NCBI GenBank assembly: GCA_905236615.1
Contig: CAJORC010000162.1
Coordinates: forward strand, 1-5,494
DNA: 5,494 nt
Source of the DNA: an uncultured Lachnospiraceae bacterium
GTDB lineage: Bacteria; Bacillota; Clostridia; Lachnospirales; Lachnospiraceae
Direction of reading: 5' to 3'
Shown here: piece by piece, positions 5,076-5,494 of the stretch
How the letters are laid out: every line of letters starts with the position of its first letter
How positions within the stretch are numbered: the stretch's first letter is position 1
Made by a program: the position numbers and the translations under genes
The notes under the pieces: generated by a model
Told to the model about the DNA's origin: nothing
The model's database searches: none
Seen by the model: the letters and a program-made list of their open reading frames with translations, nothing else

Positions 5076-5494
5076 TTATCTGTTTATGCTTACACTTCCT
5101 TTGAAATTTCCGCTGAAAGTCATACAGTTATCGTTTTCATTATAATCATAGCAATTCTTTTTAACTTTTACTGTTTTTTTCTTCTCAGTTCCCTTGGGTG
5201 TATTGTAAAGAATCACAGCCCAGACATTCTTTATTGAAACTCCGTCTTTCTTAAATTTAACTATTACCTGTCCGTTCTTTTTTGCAAGTCCCTTTGAAGC
5301 TATCGAACTACCGCTGAGCGTCATCTCATACTGGTTTACATTCCAGCTGTTTGATGCAAAAACCTTCTTCAGCTTTTTATTGAGTTTCTTATATTTTGCA
5401 CCTTTCAGTTTCTTTATCGATATCGTATAATTACTTCCTGCGCGGACCGTTCCCCTGACCTTGAGCAAAATATTCGAGTCGGGAACTTTTGTCC
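5076..5494 (-). CDS. C-terminal fragment of an unrecognised, probably secreted, lysine-rich protein (runs off the right edge)
   Basis: The frame is open from the right edge and gives the last 138 residues of a longer protein. No family is recognised with confidence. About one residue in five is lysine, with clusters such as KYKKLNKKLKK and TEKKKTVKVKK. Between them are alternating hydrophobic/polar stretches like YTISIKKLKG, QYEMTLSGSS, GQVIVKFKKDG and NVWAVILYN, which look like strands of an Ig-like or other beta-sandwich. Two cysteines ten residues apart (NCYDY and DNCMTF) near the end could form a disulfide. This style is common at the ends of secreted or surface proteins of Lachnospiraceae, so an extracellular location is inferred. 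A TTG at 5468 could be read as a start, but it has no ribosome-binding site and the frame continues upstream to the window edge. The gene converges on dhaM and shares its terminator. Confidence 0.75.
   Translation of the reverse strand, partial: TKVPDSNILLKVRGTVRAGSNYTISIKKLKGAKYKKLNKKLKKVFASNSWNVNQYEMTLSGSSIASKGLAKKNGQVIVKFKKDGVSIKNVWAVILYNTPKGTEKKKTVKVKKNCYDYNENDNCMTFSGNFKGSVSINR

Noticed and set aside
5046..5237. A 63-codon plus-strand frame after dhaM
   Set aside because: It begins inside the terminator hairpin and is antisense to the convergent lysine-rich gene. It has no ribosome-binding site.
5076..5468. TTG at 5468 as the start of a complete 130-residue protein
   Set aside because: There is no ribosome-binding site before it and the frame stays open to the window edge, so a partial longer gene is the better reading.

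Overview
This window looks like chromosome from a low-GC, Gram-positive anaerobe, most likely a plant-fibre-degrading Lachnospiraceae member (Butyrivibrio or Lachnospira type). That assignment is an inference. It rests on the AT-rich intergenic DNA, strong AGGAGG ribosome-binding sites, near-consensus sigma-A promoters with extended -10 elements, a CUT1-type lipoprotein binding protein, a pectinesterase, and a single-domain DhaM typical of Firmicutes.

Layout. From the left edge to about 2819 everything is on the minus strand: the first codons of a sugar ABC permease (71 to the edge), its solute-binding lipoprotein (1487 to 171), and a pectinesterase without a signal peptide (2819 to 1890). 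The roughly 400-base gap between pectinesterase and binding protein (1488-1889) carries an excellent promoter, a LacI-type operator over its -35 box, an inverted repeat at the predicted transcription start, five exact copies of a 7-base motif, and a nested inverted-repeat structure just after the pectinesterase stop. From 2990 to 5018 the plus strand holds a compact dhaK-dhaL-dhaM operon with its own promoter. It ends in a terminator that probably also serves the convergent minus-strand gene, of which only the C-terminal end is visible (5494 to 5076).

How the genes may work together. The binding protein and permease belong to one sugar importer, probably induced through a LacI-family repressor encoded elsewhere. 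The pectinesterase would remove methyl esters from pectin fragments inside the cell, so the importer could bring in methylated oligogalacturonides. This is suggested by adjacency only. DhaK, DhaL and DhaM form a PEP:phosphotransferase-dependent dihydroxyacetone kinase that takes phosphate from HPr and delivers dihydroxyacetone phosphate to glycolysis. No dehydrogenase, aldolase or regulator for dihydroxyacetone lies in the window. The enzymes are all of known types. The parts most worth a second look are the regulatory DNA at 1488-1889 and the intracellular, insertion-bearing pectinesterase. No tRNA, rRNA, CRISPR array, insertion sequence or phage gene was seen.
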